A DNA stretch of 64,000 nucleotides, from the NCBI GenBank assembly GCA_963805305.1, contig CAWDTM010000002.1, positions 496,001 through 560,000 on the forward strand, read 5' to 3'. Of the stretch, positions 33,426 through 42,057 are shown in pieces (the stretch's first letter is position 1; each line of letters begins with the position of its first letter). A program made the position numbers and the translations under genes. The DNA comes from CAVXEH01 sp963805305. GTDB taxonomy: Bacteria > Chloroflexota > Limnocylindria > QHBO01. The notes below the pieces were generated by a model. That model had not been told where the DNA came from, searched no databases, and worked only from the letters and a program-made list of their open reading frames with translations.

Positions 33426-35056
33426 CGCCGTCTCGGCCCGAAACAGTGATCGTGGGGCAGGTCCTCGTCGAGGCGCATGCCTCCGCCGTCGAGACCGCGG
33501 AGGCGGTCGGCATCGCCGGTGGGCGCATCGTGGCCGTCGGATCGCGGGAGGCATTGCTGGCCGCGGCTGCGCCGGCCGCGACGGTGGTTCGCGCCGACGG
33601 TGCGGCCGTGGTCCCGGGACTGCACGACTTCCACCTGCACCTGGTCGGGATGGCGCGGGCCCGGCGAGCGGCGGACCTCGATGGCGCGCAGACCATGGAT
33701 GCCCTCGTCCGGGGGGTGCGCGATGCCGCCGCGCGCGTGCCGGCGGGGGAGTGGGTGCTCGGCGATGGCTGGACCGCGGAGGCGCTGGATCGCGCGGCAT
33801 TGCATCGCCTCGAGGACGTTCTCGGCGACCGGCCGGCCCTGCTGCGGAGCCACGATCGGCACTCCGCGTGGGCGTCCGCCGAGGCGCTGCGCCGCGCGGG
33901 GATCGGGGAGGCGGCGACGGATCCGGATGGCGGCCGATTCGAGCGCGATTCCACCGGCAGGCCCGACGGGGTGCTCCGGGAACGGGCGGCAGACCTGGTC
34001 GGCGAGCACGCCGGGCGGCTGGGCGGCGCACCGCTGGCCGGAACGCTCGACGAGGTGGTGGGCGAGCTGCTCGGGCTGGGGTTCACCGCGGTCACCGATG
34101 CGGGGGACGCCGGCGACGCGAACGGGGTCGGGTCATTCGCCGCCCTCGGCGATTCGTTCTCGGCGCTGGCATCGGCGGCCGGGGTCCTGGATGGACGCCT
34201 TCGCGTCACGCTGGACCTCCCGGCGGCCGCCATCGGTGCAGCGCGCGCCGCCGGGCTGCGCACCGGTGATCCGCTCGGCGGCGCGTCCACCATGCGGGTC
34301 GGGTGGGCGAAGGTGTATGCGGATGGCGCCCTCGGCTCGCGGACTGCCGCGGTGTTCGCGCCGTATCGCTGCGGGGAGGCGGGTACGGGGATCCTCCGCC
34401 TCTCGCCATCCCAGCTCGACGACGTGGTGGGGCGCGCTCGCGAGGCTGGCCTCGGGCTTGCCATCCATGCCATCGGCGATCGGGCCGCGGCGGCCGTGCT
34501 CGACGCCCTGGCCCGGGGACCGCGGCCCGCGGCCGGCGCCATCCCCGACCGGATCGAGCACCTCCAGCTGGTGCGTCCCGCGGATCTCCCGCGACTCGCC
34601 GCCCTCGACGTGACGGCCAGCCTCCAACCGCTCCACGGCCCATCCGACCGGGACACGGTCGAGCGCTGCTGGCCGGATCGCCTGGAGGACGCCTACCCGT
34701 GGGGGTCGCTGGCCGCCGCCGGCACGCGCCTGGCCTTCGGCTCGGATGCTCCGATCGAGGCGGCCAACCCGTGGCTGGCGCTCCACGCCGCGGTGCACCG
34801 GCGGCGACCGGGCGCACCCGGACCCGATTGGCTGCCGGACCAAACCCTCCCGGTGGAGGCTGCGCTGGCGGCCTCGACCCGTGGTCCGGCCATCGCCTCG
34901 GGGTGGGGGGACGTGGGGCACCTGCACCCGGGCGCCTGGGCGGATCTGGCCATCCTGAGCTGCGACCTGGGCACGATCCTGGAGGCGGGACCTTCCCTCG
35001 GGACGGTCGGGAGTCTCATGACCATGGTCGGGGGGACCGTCGTTCACGGCGCATAG
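33419..35056 (+). CDS. YtcJ-type amidohydrolase (amidohydrolase family 3)
   Basis: A protein of 545 residues starting with an ATG inside the glycosyltransferase stop overlap. Metal-binding features: VPGLHDFHLHLVG (HxH), KVYADGALGSRTAAVFAPY (the family Lys and DG motif), LAIHAIGDRAAAAVL, DRIEHLQLV and FGSDAPIEAANPWLALHAAV (last Asp). YtcJ-like enzymes hydrolyse N-substituted amides such as formamides. The specific substrate is unknown. No signal, so cytoplasmic. Confidence 0.88.
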   Translation: MVTPSRPETVIVGQVLVEAHASAVETAEAVGIAGGRIVAVGSREALLAAAAPAATVVRADGAAVVPGLHDFHLHLVGMARARRAADLDGAQTMDALVRGVRDAAARVPAGEWVLGDGWTAEALDRAALHRLEDVLGDRPALLRSHDRHSAWASAEALRRAGIGEAATDPDGGRFERDSTGRPDGVLRERAADLVGEHAGRLGGAPLAGTLDEVVGELLGLGFTAVTDAGDAGDANGVGSFAALGDSFSALASAAGVLDGRLRVTLDLPAAAIGAARAAGLRTGDPLGGASTMRVGWAKVYADGALGSRTAAVFAPYRCGEAGTGILRLSPSQLDDVVGRAREAGLGLAIHAIGDRAAAAVLDALARGPRPAAGAIPDRIEHLQLVRPADLPRLAALDVTASLQPLHGPSDRDTVERCWPDRLEDAYPWGSLAAAGTRLAFGSDAPIEAANPWLALHAAVHRRRPGAPGPDWLPDQTLPVEAALAASTRGPAIASGWGDVGHLHPGAWADLAILSCDLGTILEAGPSLGTVGSLMTMVGGTVVHGA

Positions 35057-35069
35057 GGCAAAAAGGCCG

Positions 35070-35098
35070 TTGCGCGGCGTCCGTTCTCGCCGTAGGAT
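35070..35098 (+). promoter_or_regulatory. Promoter TTGCGC-17-TAGGAT
   Basis: TTGCGC (35070-35075) and TAGGAT (35093-35098) are spaced by 17 bases, giving a start about 35105 and a ~38-base leader with GGAGGAG before the ATG at 35143. This is the clearest two-box promoter seen in the window. Confidence 0.5.
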
Positions 35099-35142
35099 CG
35101 ACGGAGATCGGTGTGTGGATATCTGCTTCGGAGGAGCGGATC

Positions 35143-35406
35143 ATGGGCGACCCCCCCGACGACCGGCGACCGTTGGAGATCGGTGGCGATGCCTCGATCC
35201 CGGTGGGGCCGGGCCATCGTGCCCCCGAGCCGACCTTCGATCGTAGTCACCTCGACTTCGGGCATTACGCCGGTCAGACCATCGAGGAGCTCGCGGAGCG
35301 GGATCCCGACTACCTGCGCTGGTTGGCGCGTCATCCCTCCGGTGCGCGCTATCGGGTCGAGATCGAGCGCGTCCTGGGACCGCTCCCGATCATTCCCGGC
35401 CGCTGA
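35143..35406 (+). CDS. Small protein with exodeoxyribonuclease X C-terminal-like domain
   Basis: A protein of 87 residues after GGAGGAG and a promoter-like region. The core DFGHYAGQTIEELAERDPDY then LRWLARH resembles the small 'FGKYKGKT...DYLxWL' domain found at the C-terminus of exonuclease X and in many stand-alone small proteins. No nuclease residues are present. Function unknown. Confidence 0.75.
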   Translation: MGDPPDDRRPLEIGGDASIPVGPGHRAPEPTFDRSHLDFGHYAGQTIEELAERDPDYLRWLARHPSGARYRVEIERVLGPLPIIPGR

Positions 35407-35483
35407 GGCACCCCCGCGCTCCTCGCGATCCAGGCTCTCACCGGATACTGGCGCGCGCCGCCCACCGGGCGTACGATGGTAGC

Positions 35484-35616
35484 CGGCCCGGTTCGCCCGC
35501 GGTGCAACCGTCCATTCTGCTGCCGGCCCGGCTCCGGTCGGGGTCCGTGCTCGGAACTCGGCTCTGCCGCTGTCGTGGCAGTTCCGCGAGGCGGGGAGAC
35601 CCGCTGAACCGGGCCG
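35484..35616 (+). ncRNA. Candidate structured RNA with an 11-bp closing stem
   Basis: Perfect 11-base inverted ends CGGCCCGGTTC (35484-35494) and GAACCGGGCCG (35606-35616) enclose two further hairpins: a stem in which GGCAGTTCCG pairs with CTGCC and CGGAA across a 7-base bulge (about 35551-35587), and GCGGG-GAGA-CCCGC (about 35591-35604). TACGAT (35472-35477) sits 6 bases before the 5' end, the right place for a -10. No open frame covers it and it lies between two convergent genes. It does not match the SRP, 6S, tmRNA or RNase P motifs I know. Strand is inferred from the promoter-like box. Confidence 0.4.
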
Positions 35617-35689
35617 TCCCATGTCCGCGGTGGGCAGCACGAAGCCGCCGCGCGCCCGCGACGGCTTCGCCCCGATGCGGCCAGGGTCC

Positions 35690-36892
35690 TCAGTGGCCGC
35701 TCGCGGAATCCAGCTCCGTGCTGTGCTTGATCGGATCGTAGATGTCCGGCTGGTCGGCTCCGGTGACATGGATCGCCGCCACGGCTCCCTTGTGGATCCG
35801 GAAGATCGCGTGGTCCACGACCGTGTAGTTTCCCGGCACCTCGACCGTGAATTCGACTCCCACGGCACCCCCCGCCGGAATCATGGTCGTCTGCACCCAG
35901 TGGTTCTCCAGTGCGAACGAACCCTCGACGTAGACGTTGTCGAACATCTCTCCAATGACGTGGAAGCTCGATGAGAAGTTCGGGCCGATGTCGCCCACGA
36001 AGAGGCGGATCGTATCGCCGGTCTTGATCACGTCGCCGTTGTACATGCCGAGCATGCGGTCGCCGGTCGCCGACTCGGGCCGCCCGTTCCAGACCACGAA
36101 GGTCGGCTCCTCGAGGTTGCCGTTCGTGCCGTCGTACTGCAGGAGCCCCTGGTCGGTGAGCGCGGTGTAGCCCTTCTCGCCCCCGGCGTTCGTGTAGAGC
36201 TCGCTCTGCATCAGGTAGTACTCGTGATCGACCTTGGGAAGGCCGCCTTCCGGTTCCACGACGACGAGGCCGTACATCCCGTGCGCGATGTGGGTGGGGA
36301 TATCCGGAAAGGCGCAGTGATAGATGTAGATCCCCGGGTGGAGGAGCTTCACCCTGAGCTCGCTCTCGGCACCGGGTGCCGTCAGCAGCTTGACGGCGCC
36401 GCCGCCCGGCCCGGTGACCGCGTGGAAGTCCACGTCATGCGGCATGCTGCTGTCAGCGGGGTTCTTCAGGTGGAAGTCGACGGTGTCGCCAACCATCCCG
36501 CGGATCATGGGTCCCGGCACGGCACCGTCGAAGGTCCAGTACTCGAGGTAGGTCCCCGGGACCACCTGGGCGATGCCCTCCTTGATCTGGAATGTGGCGT
36601 TGATGGTGATCGGCCCCGTCCGGGTCACTGGATTCGACCAGGTGCCACCGTCGTACACGGTGTAGTCGGGACTGTCGGGCATATCGCTCGGATGCCGGCT
36701 GATCTCGTCGATGGTCACTGCCGGCGGGCTCCCCGCGGGCGTGGCCGCCGCGGACGCCGCGACCGGTGCTCCGCTGGCCCCCGGCGGCTGGCTCTGGGAT
36801 ATCGCGGCCGCATTGTTCGAGACGCTGGCGTAGATGAGCGCAAGGAAGATCATGCTCATGATCGCCGACGCTGCTACGAGGACCCGTGTCAT
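35690..36892 (-). CDS. nirK: Copper-containing nitrite reductase, membrane-anchored
   Basis: A 400-residue two-domain cupredoxin enzyme that reduces nitrite to NO. One N-terminal hydrophobic helix (IMSMIFLALIYASV) replaces the usual cleaved signal, followed by an Ala/Pro-rich linker. Ligands: MPHDVDFHAVTG (type 1 His, catalytic Asp, type 2 His), YHCAFPDIPTHIAHGMYG (type 2 His, type 1 Cys about 193, His, Met), FHVIGEMFD and VVDHAIFRIHKGA (second-domain His). The Cys-to-His spacing is one residue shorter than in the Alcaligenes enzyme, as in nitrifier/Chloroflexi-like NirKs. It diverges from an Rrf2 regulator, which probably controls it. Confidence 0.95.
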   Translation of the reverse strand: MTRVLVAASAIMSMIFLALIYASVSNNAAAISQSQPPGASGAPVAASAAATPAGSPPAVTIDEISRHPSDMPDSPDYTVYDGGTWSNPVTRTGPITINATFQIKEGIAQVVPGTYLEYWTFDGAVPGPMIRGMVGDTVDFHLKNPADSSMPHDVDFHAVTGPGGGAVKLLTAPGAESELRVKLLHPGIYIYHCAFPDIPTHIAHGMYGLVVVEPEGGLPKVDHEYYLMQSELYTNAGGEKGYTALTDQGLLQYDGTNGNLEEPTFVVWNGRPESATGDRMLGMYNGDVIKTGDTIRLFVGDIGPNFSSSFHVIGEMFDNVYVEGSFALENHWVQTTMIPAGGAVGVEFTVEVPGNYTVVDHAIFRIHKGAVAAIHVTGADQPDIYDPIKHSTELDSASGH

Positions 36893-36944
36893 CGCCGTCG
36901 TACCTCCTTCGGGCGACCCGCCCGGTGGATGCGGACCGCACGCT

Positions 36945-36979
36945 TCGTAAAGACTTAGTAATGTAGTAAGCGTTTACGA
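36945..36979. promoter_or_regulatory. AT-rich operator-like inverted repeats between nirK and rrf2
   Basis: In a very GC-rich region, this stretch is AT-rich and nested-palindromic: outer arms TCGTAAA (36945-36951) and TTTACGA (36973-36979), inner arms CTTA (36954-36957) and TAAG (36967-36970) around GTAATGTAG. Rrf2-family repressors bind such AT-rich dyads. It lies 53 bases upstream of the nirK start and about 90 upstream of rrf2, so one site could control both. Confidence 0.5.
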
Positions 36980-37067
36980 CGAATCGGGACAGGGGCCGTT
37001 GGTCACCTTTTCCCGGGACACGAGATGCGGGACGCCGCCCTGGCACGGCAGGGCAGAATGGGGCGCG

Positions 37068-37472
37068 ATGAAGGTCGAGCTGACGAAACGGGGGGATTAC
37101 GCGGTGCGAGCCATGCTCGCCCTGTCCGCGGCCGGGGAGCATGAGGCGCTCACGGGACGGCAGATCGCGGAGCGGACAGGGGTCCCGGCGGGGTTCCTTC
37201 CGCAAGTGATGGCCGACCTGTCACGAGCGGGCCTGGTCACCGGCCGGATCGGACGGATCGGCGGGTATCGCCTCGGCCGCCCGGCCTCGTCGATCTCCCT
37301 GCTGGAGGTGATCGAACGGATCGAGGGAGACAGCCGTCGCACCACCTGCGTGCTGCGCAATGGTCCGTGCAGCGTGGATGGACGATGTGCCGCCCACGCG
37401 TCCTTCTACGCCGCCCAGGAGGCGCTGCGCGCCACGCTCGACCGGGCGACGCTGGCGTCGATCACCGGCTAG
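37068..37472 (+). CDS. Rrf2-family transcriptional regulator with Fe-S cysteines
   Basis: A protein of 134 residues: MKVELTKRGDYAVRAMLALS opening, winged helix (TGRQIAERTGVPAGFLPQVM, LVTGRIGRIGGYRLGRPASS), then three Cys in TCVLRNGPCSVDGRCAAH, the cluster-binding pattern of NsrR/IscR/RsrR proteins. Divergence from nirK suggests an NsrR-like NO or nitrite-stress sensor. The ATG at 37068 gives the family N-terminus; frames further upstream are spurious. Confidence 0.9.
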   Translation: MKVELTKRGDYAVRAMLALSAAGEHEALTGRQIAERTGVPAGFLPQVMADLSRAGLVTGRIGRIGGYRLGRPASSISLLEVIERIEGDSRRTTCVLRNGPCSVDGRCAAHASFYAAQEALRATLDRATLASITG

Positions 37473-37702
37473 CCGGCGTCGGTCTCCCGCCTCAGGTCCC
37501 GGATCTCGCGGTACGCGGCGATGGCCAGGATCCGCCGCAGCTCCGGGCGGTCAAGCGTCAGAAGGGGACTGCCGGGGCGCTCCGTCTCGAGGCGCACGAT
37601 GGCACGGTCAACCATGTAGCGCAGCCAGTTCAGCCGATGCGGGACGTCGTCCAGGTCTTCCACGCCGCGCCTCCAGGGGCCAGATATGCCACGGCGCGCC
37701 AT
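37469..37702 (-). CDS. Small helical protein of unknown function
   Basis: A protein of 77 residues from the ATG at 37702, converging on rrf2 with a 4-base overlap. It is charged and helical (PHRLNWLRYMVDRAIVRLET; RPELRRILAIAAYREIRDLR), with no signal or Cys motif. No family recognised. Confidence 0.5.
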   Translation of the reverse strand: MARRGISGPWRRGVEDLDDVPHRLNWLRYMVDRAIVRLETERPGSPLLTLDRPELRRILAIAAYREIRDLRRETDAG

Positions 37703-37725
37703 CCGCGCGGATAGAATCACACGCC

Positions 37726-38550
37726 GTGCATCCGCGACGCACCGTCATTGCGCTCATCGTAGTCTCGCTGGCCGGGCTGGCGGTCCTGGGGCTGTCCTTC
37801 GTGCCGGCCTGGCTGGTCCATGACCGGATCGTCCTGGGCGAGGGGTTCCGCCGCGTGCACGTCGAGCTCGCGGCGTGGTCCTCCCAGTCCCGGCCCGTCC
37901 TGTCTGCTGCGGTGCTCCTGCTGGTCCTGGGCTCTCTGCTCGCCCTGGCGCGGCTCATCCGCGTGCCACACCTCGGGCCGGGCTGGGGGCTGGTCGCGAC
38001 CTGCGCGGGCCTGGGTCTCGTCGCCGCGGGCGCCGTACCCGTCTCGCAGTCCGGTCATGCGTCGAGCGTCATGCTGACCGCAGGCTGGTGCCTGGTGACT
38101 GCCATCGCGCTTGCCGTGGCAGCCGTCGTGGGCGCGGCCGCGGCCGCGTCCCCAACCCGGCTCGCGGCGGCGGCATGCGCGGCGCTGGTGGTGATCGTGG
38201 CGATCGGTGGCTGGCGAGGACGCGTGGTGGAGCTCGACCTGACCGAGGGAACCGGCCTGCATTACCGCCTCGGGAGCTACACCCGGACGGCCTCCGACGG
38301 CCAGCCCACCGAGACGCTCACCTTCGGAGCCACGACCATCACCGTCGGCGGCCGGTGGTCGGGCCGCTACGAGGGCTCGGGCCGGGTCGTCTCGATCTCC
38401 GACGACCCCGCGTGCCCCGGCGTCCGCGGTTCGTACCACGTGGATGCGGCGGCGGGGGGCGGCATCACCTGGGAGATGATCGTCGACACCTGCGCGAATG
38501 GGGCGCGGGCACGTGACCTGACCACCGGGGTGTGGGAGCCGGGTGGCTAG
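37726..38550 (+). CDS. Membrane protein of unknown function
   Basis: A protein of 274 residues starting at a GTG. TAGAAT (37712-37717) lies 8 bases upstream, so its transcript would be near-leaderless. Four hydrophobic segments (VIALIVVSLAGLAVLGLSF; VLSAAVLLLVLGSLLALA; GWGLVATCAGLGLVAAGAV; AACAALVVIVAIGGW) precede a C-terminal ~90-residue external domain with paired Cys (DDPACPGVRGSY, VDTCANGARA). Function unknown. Confidence 0.65.
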   Translation: MHPRRTVIALIVVSLAGLAVLGLSFVPAWLVHDRIVLGEGFRRVHVELAAWSSQSRPVLSAAVLLLVLGSLLALARLIRVPHLGPGWGLVATCAGLGLVAAGAVPVSQSGHASSVMLTAGWCLVTAIALAVAAVVGAAAAASPTRLAAAACAALVVIVAIGGWRGRVVELDLTEGTGLHYRLGSYTRTASDGQPTETLTFGATTITVGGRWSGRYEGSGRVVSISDDPACPGVRGSYHVDAAAGGGITWEMIVDTCANGARARDLTTGVWEPGG

Positions 38551-38551
38551 G

Positions 38552-39469
38552 ATGGCGGGCGTGACGCCGGGTCACATCGTGGTCGTGGGGTCCATCAACG
38601 TGGACCTCGTGGTTCGCGCCCATCGGCTTCCGCAACCGGGGGAGACGATCCTGGGTGGGGACTATGCCCAGCACCAAGGGGGAAAGGGGGCGAACCAGGC
38701 CGTCGCTGCGGCCCGGGCCGGCGCTCGGGTCCGGCTCATCGGGGCGGTCGGGGACGATCGGTTCGGAGAAGCCGCGGTCACTGCGCTGGCCGAGGAGGGA
38801 ATCGACGTGGCCCGCGTCGCGCGGCGAGCCGCGCCGACGGGTGTGGCGATCATTGCCGTCGACCCGGCCGGCGAAAACCAGATCGTGGTGGCACCCGGCG
38901 CGAACGCGCTCGTGGATCCTGGCGACCTCGACGACGAGGCGCTCGCGGAGGCCACGGCGTTGCTGGCGGGCTTCGAGCTCCCGCTGGTCGTCGTCGAGGA
39001 GGCGGTGCGGCGGGCCGCCGAGCTCGGCATTCCGGCCATCGTGAATGTGGCGCCCGCCGGTCCCCTGTCGAGCGCACTGCTCGAAGGGGACCCGGTGCTG
39101 GTGCTCAACGAGCGTGAGGCACGCGTGGTGACCGGAGATGAGGACCCCGACGTCGCGCTCGACGCGCTCGCGCGGATGTCGCGCGGACCGGTGGTCGTCA
39201 CGCGGGGTGCCCGGGGCGGGACCCTCGCCATCGGGGACGGGCGCTGGCCCTTCGCCGCCTTCCCCGCGCCGGCGGTTGTCGACACGACCGGCGCCGGCGA
39301 CGCCTTCGTCGGCGTCCTCTTCGCCCGACTGGGGGCCGGTGTGCCGCTGGGGGAGGCACTGCGGGCAGGCAGCGCGGCTGCCGCAATCGCCGTCGGCAGG
39401 GCGGGCGCACGCGAGGGGATGCCGACCACGGCAGAGCTGGCGGCATTCCTTGACGCTCATCCGGCCTGA
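38552..39469 (+). CDS. rbsK: Ribokinase (PfkB family)
   Basis: A 305-residue PfkB-family sugar kinase. N-terminal GSINVDLVVRAHRLPQPGET and HQGGKGANQAVAAARAG are ribokinase signature 1; VDTTGAGDAFVGVLFARLG is signature 2 with the catalytic Asp. VLNEREARVVTGDE is the usual NxxE segment. It phosphorylates ribose, or a related nucleoside sugar. No ribose transporter lies nearby. A GTG at 38561 is an alternative start. Confidence 0.88.
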   Translation: MAGVTPGHIVVVGSINVDLVVRAHRLPQPGETILGGDYAQHQGGKGANQAVAAARAGARVRLIGAVGDDRFGEAAVTALAEEGIDVARVARRAAPTGVAIIAVDPAGENQIVVAPGANALVDPGDLDDEALAEATALLAGFELPLVVVEEAVRRAAELGIPAIVNVAPAGPLSSALLEGDPVLVLNEREARVVTGDEDPDVALDALARMSRGPVVVTRGARGGTLAIGDGRWPFAAFPAPAVVDTTGAGDAFVGVLFARLGAGVPLGEALRAGSAAAAIAVGRAGAREGMPTTAELAAFLDAHPA

Positions 39470-39627
39470 CCGGCTCATCCGTCGGCCCGGGTCCCGGGGC
39501 AACAGTCCGAAGGGCACTGGCCGCGCGGGCGATTGCCCGTCAGGGTGCAGTCACGGACCCGGTTCCGGCCCGCTCGCCATTCGTCACGCGGGCGGGATGC
39601 CCGACGCTCACAGAGGAGCCAGCTCGC

Positions 39628-40611
39628 ATGACGTCTTCGGTGGCCCCACGACCGCCCCTGTCGGCCGTCGCGCCCAGTGACTTCCTGACCCTCGATGACC
39701 TGGGGCCCATGGGCCTGCGGTCGCTGCTGAACCTGACCCATCGGCTCAAGGGCAGGCCGGACCTGATTCGCAACCGGCTGGCGGGCGGGCGCATCGGCCT
39801 CATCTTCGACAAGCCCTCGACCCGGACCCGAGTCAGCTTCGAGGCCGCGGCCTGGCAGCTGGGGATCCTGCCCATCTCGCTGCGCTCCGACGAACTCCAG
39901 CTTGGCCGCGGCGAGACCGTGGCGGATACGGCGCGCACGCTGTCGCTGTACCTCGACGCCATCACCATTCGGACCTTCGGTCACGAGCGCGTGGTCGAGC
40001 TCGCCGATGCGGCATCGATCCCGGTCATCAACACCCTGACCGACGAGCACCACCCCTGCCAGGCGCTCGCCGACGTCCTGACCCTCGAGGAGGCGTTCGG
40101 GCACCTTGGCGGACTGACGGTCGCCTTCGTGGGCGACGGCGACAACGTGAGCCACTCGCTGGTGCAGGCGGCCGCGCTCGTCGGGTTCCACCTGCGGATC
40201 GCGACCCCGGAGGGCTACGAACCGTCGGCCCGGATCGTACGGGAGGCGCAGGTGCAGGCCGCCGACACGGGCGGGTCGATCACCCTGCTCCAGGATCCGT
40301 TCGAGGCGGTGTCGGGCGCCGACGCCGTCTACGCCGATGTCTGGACCTCCATGGGCCGCGAGACGGAGAAGGAGGCACGCCGGGCTGCGTTCGCCGGTTT
40401 CACCGTGGACGAGGCGCTCATGTCCCGTGCGGCCGATGGCGCCATCTTCCTGCACTGCCTGCCGGCGCACCGCGGCGAGGAGGTCACCGATGCGGTGATC
40501 GACGGACCGGCGTCCCGTGTCTGGCCGCAGGCGGAGAACCGGATGCACACCGAGGCGGCCCTGCTCTACGCCCTCATCACTGGCGACATCGAGGGCGAGC
40601 ACCTGGTATAG
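39628..40611 (+). CDS. argF: Ornithine carbamoyltransferase
   Basis: A protein of 327 residues. Carbamoyl-phosphate site KPSTRTRVSFEAAAWQLG (STRTR), IRTFGHERV, HHPCQALADVLTLEE (HPCQ), ornithine loop VWTSMGRETE, and the catalytic HCLPAHRGEEV. It converts ornithine and carbamoyl phosphate to citrulline in arginine biosynthesis. The CLPA loop and SMG motif mark OTCase rather than aspartate transcarbamoylase. No other arg genes are adjacent. Confidence 0.96.
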   Translation: MTSSVAPRPPLSAVAPSDFLTLDDLGPMGLRSLLNLTHRLKGRPDLIRNRLAGGRIGLIFDKPSTRTRVSFEAAAWQLGILPISLRSDELQLGRGETVADTARTLSLYLDAITIRTFGHERVVELADAASIPVINTLTDEHHPCQALADVLTLEEAFGHLGGLTVAFVGDGDNVSHSLVQAAALVGFHLRIATPEGYEPSARIVREAQVQAADTGGSITLLQDPFEAVSGADAVYADVWTSMGRETEKEARRAAFAGFTVDEALMSRAADGAIFLHCLPAHRGEEVTDAVIDGPASRVWPQAENRMHTEAALLYALITGDIEGEHLV

Positions 40612-40642
40612 GCACCGAGTCGCGATCGGGCCCCCGGCCGCC

Positions 40643-41182
40643 TCAGTCGGGGGTCTCGAGCCCGGCTGCCTTCAGCCAGCGCCCTGCTGCGGCGTCGAAC
40701 GGCTCCGCGCCGCGCGTGAGAAGGTCGATGACCTCTGCCGTGGCGCGCCGCGCTCCCTCGATCAGGGCGGGCGGATACCCGAACCGAAGCTGGTGATCGG
40801 CGAACTCGTCCTCGTCGAGCACCTCGATCGATCCCGCACGGGTCCGCACCACGTCGAGATCGAGGTCGACCTGGCGGACGGCGGAGCCCTCCCACTCGCA
40901 CGGAGTCCCGATGTTGACGTACAGCTCCCAGAGCGGGTGAGCAGCGTAGAACTCGACCTCCCACCACGCATTCGGAGGGACGAGGGTCACGAACGAATGC
41001 GGGATGCGCACGGGAGGTTCCATCGCGCGCCGGGCCGGGGCGCCGCGTCGAGTGGACAACCAGGTTCCGTGCCCGTCCGAGCCCAGGAGCGTCATCTCGA
41101 ACTGCCAGTGCAGCCGATCAGGCCACTTGCGGCCATCCCACTGCACCCGGCGGCGATCGTCGTGCTCTGGGTACGGGCTCAC
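40643..41182 (-). CDS. DUF402 family protein
   Basis: A protein of 179 residues from a GTG at 41182 (an upstream ATG at 41242 would add 20 unlikely residues). It has the DUF402 pattern: PHSFVTLVPPNAWWEVEFYA, LWELYVNIGTPCEWEG, RQVDLDLDVVRTRAGSIEVL (the metal-binding Asp-rich strand) and DEDEFADHQ. DUF402 proteins are metal-dependent nucleotide-phosphatase-like or RNase-linked hydrolases. It converges on argF. Confidence 0.85.
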   Translation of the reverse strand: MSPYPEHDDRRRVQWDGRKWPDRLHWQFEMTLLGSDGHGTWLSTRRGAPARRAMEPPVRIPHSFVTLVPPNAWWEVEFYAAHPLWELYVNIGTPCEWEGSAVRQVDLDLDVVRTRAGSIEVLDEDEFADHQLRFGYPPALIEGARRATAEVIDLLTRGAEPFDAAAGRWLKAAGLETPD

Positions 41183-41213
41183 GCCCCGATGATAGGCGGC
41201 TGGGACGGATGCC

Positions 41214-41918
41214 TCAGCGTTCGTGCGGGAGGCCGCGCTCAACGGCCGACCAGCCGGCGGCGAGCATCCGCACCCCGACCGCCGTGTCGCGAACGGGCGG
41301 GTGGTCGGGCGCGATCAGCACGCCGGCGAGTCCGGGGAGGAGCGGGGAGAGGCCGAAGCTGATTGCGATGAGGGCGTCGCCGCGATGCGGGCCGTCCTCG
41401 ATCCGGAACAGGGTCTCCTGGGCGGCGCCATCGTAGTGAACGAACTGGGGATCGGTGACTGTGAGCCTTTGGAGCCGGGTGCCCGCGGTCAGGCGCACCT
41501 CGGTCCACGGGTTGGCGGGTGAGCCGGCGAACCAGGTATGGGCGGACGGCAGGCCGAACCAGCCGTGGCCGGCGGCATACCGCTCGTTGAGCGTGTCGTT
41601 CCAGCCCTGCCACCGCGCAGGCTCGCGCGGGCGCGCCGGATCGAGGGCCAGGTCGGCGATCGCCACCCAGCGTGCCGGGTCGTGAGTCGTTCCCCGGCAG
41701 CGCTTGTCGCATCCGGGCAGCATGGTCGCCGGCATCTGGGCGATGGCGAGGCGAGCGCTCAGCCACTCGGGGTACGAGCCGTCAGCGTCTTCCGCAGGTG
41801 ACTCGATGAGGGCGAGCACCTGCTCGCCGCGGGCGATGCGATCGACCGTCGCGGAGAAGCGGCCCGATCGCTGGCGGGCAGCTCCACGCGGCCGCGGGTG
41901 GAGATCACGAATGGCCAT
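41214..41918 (-). CDS. Protein of unknown function
   Basis: A protein of 234 residues from the ATG at 41918, in the same direction as the DUF402 gene 31 bases downstream. There is no signal or membrane helix. Notable are MLPGCDKRCRGTTHDPARWV with two Cys, Trp-rich GWNDTLNERYAAGHGWFGLP, and TWFAGSPANPWTEVRL. No family recognised. Confidence 0.6.
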   Translation of the reverse strand: MAIRDLHPRPRGAARQRSGRFSATVDRIARGEQVLALIESPAEDADGSYPEWLSARLAIAQMPATMLPGCDKRCRGTTHDPARWVAIADLALDPARPREPARWQGWNDTLNERYAAGHGWFGLPSAHTWFAGSPANPWTEVRLTAGTRLQRLTVTDPQFVHYDGAAQETLFRIEDGPHRGDALIAISFGLSPLLPGLAGVLIAPDHPPVRDTAVGVRMLAAGWSAVERGLPHER

Positions 41919-42057
41919 ACGACGATGAGACCTCGTCGGGGTGGTACCTGGCAACCCGCACCAACCACGACACACCCCACCCCACCGCCCATTCTCGTTG
42001 CGCGGGCGCACGCTGAGTCCCACGGGCGGCGGTACGAAGGTACTCCCACCCGGTGAC

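Noticed and set aside
35484..35616. Minus strand here contains GCACCGCGGG, like a T-box antiterminator
   Set aside because: There is no downstream minus-strand gene to regulate, the GGGTGG half is absent and stem I motifs were not found.
35484..35616. SRP (4.5S) RNA
   Set aside because: The invariant GGTCAGG...GGAAGGAAGCAGCC-type apical loop is missing on both strands.
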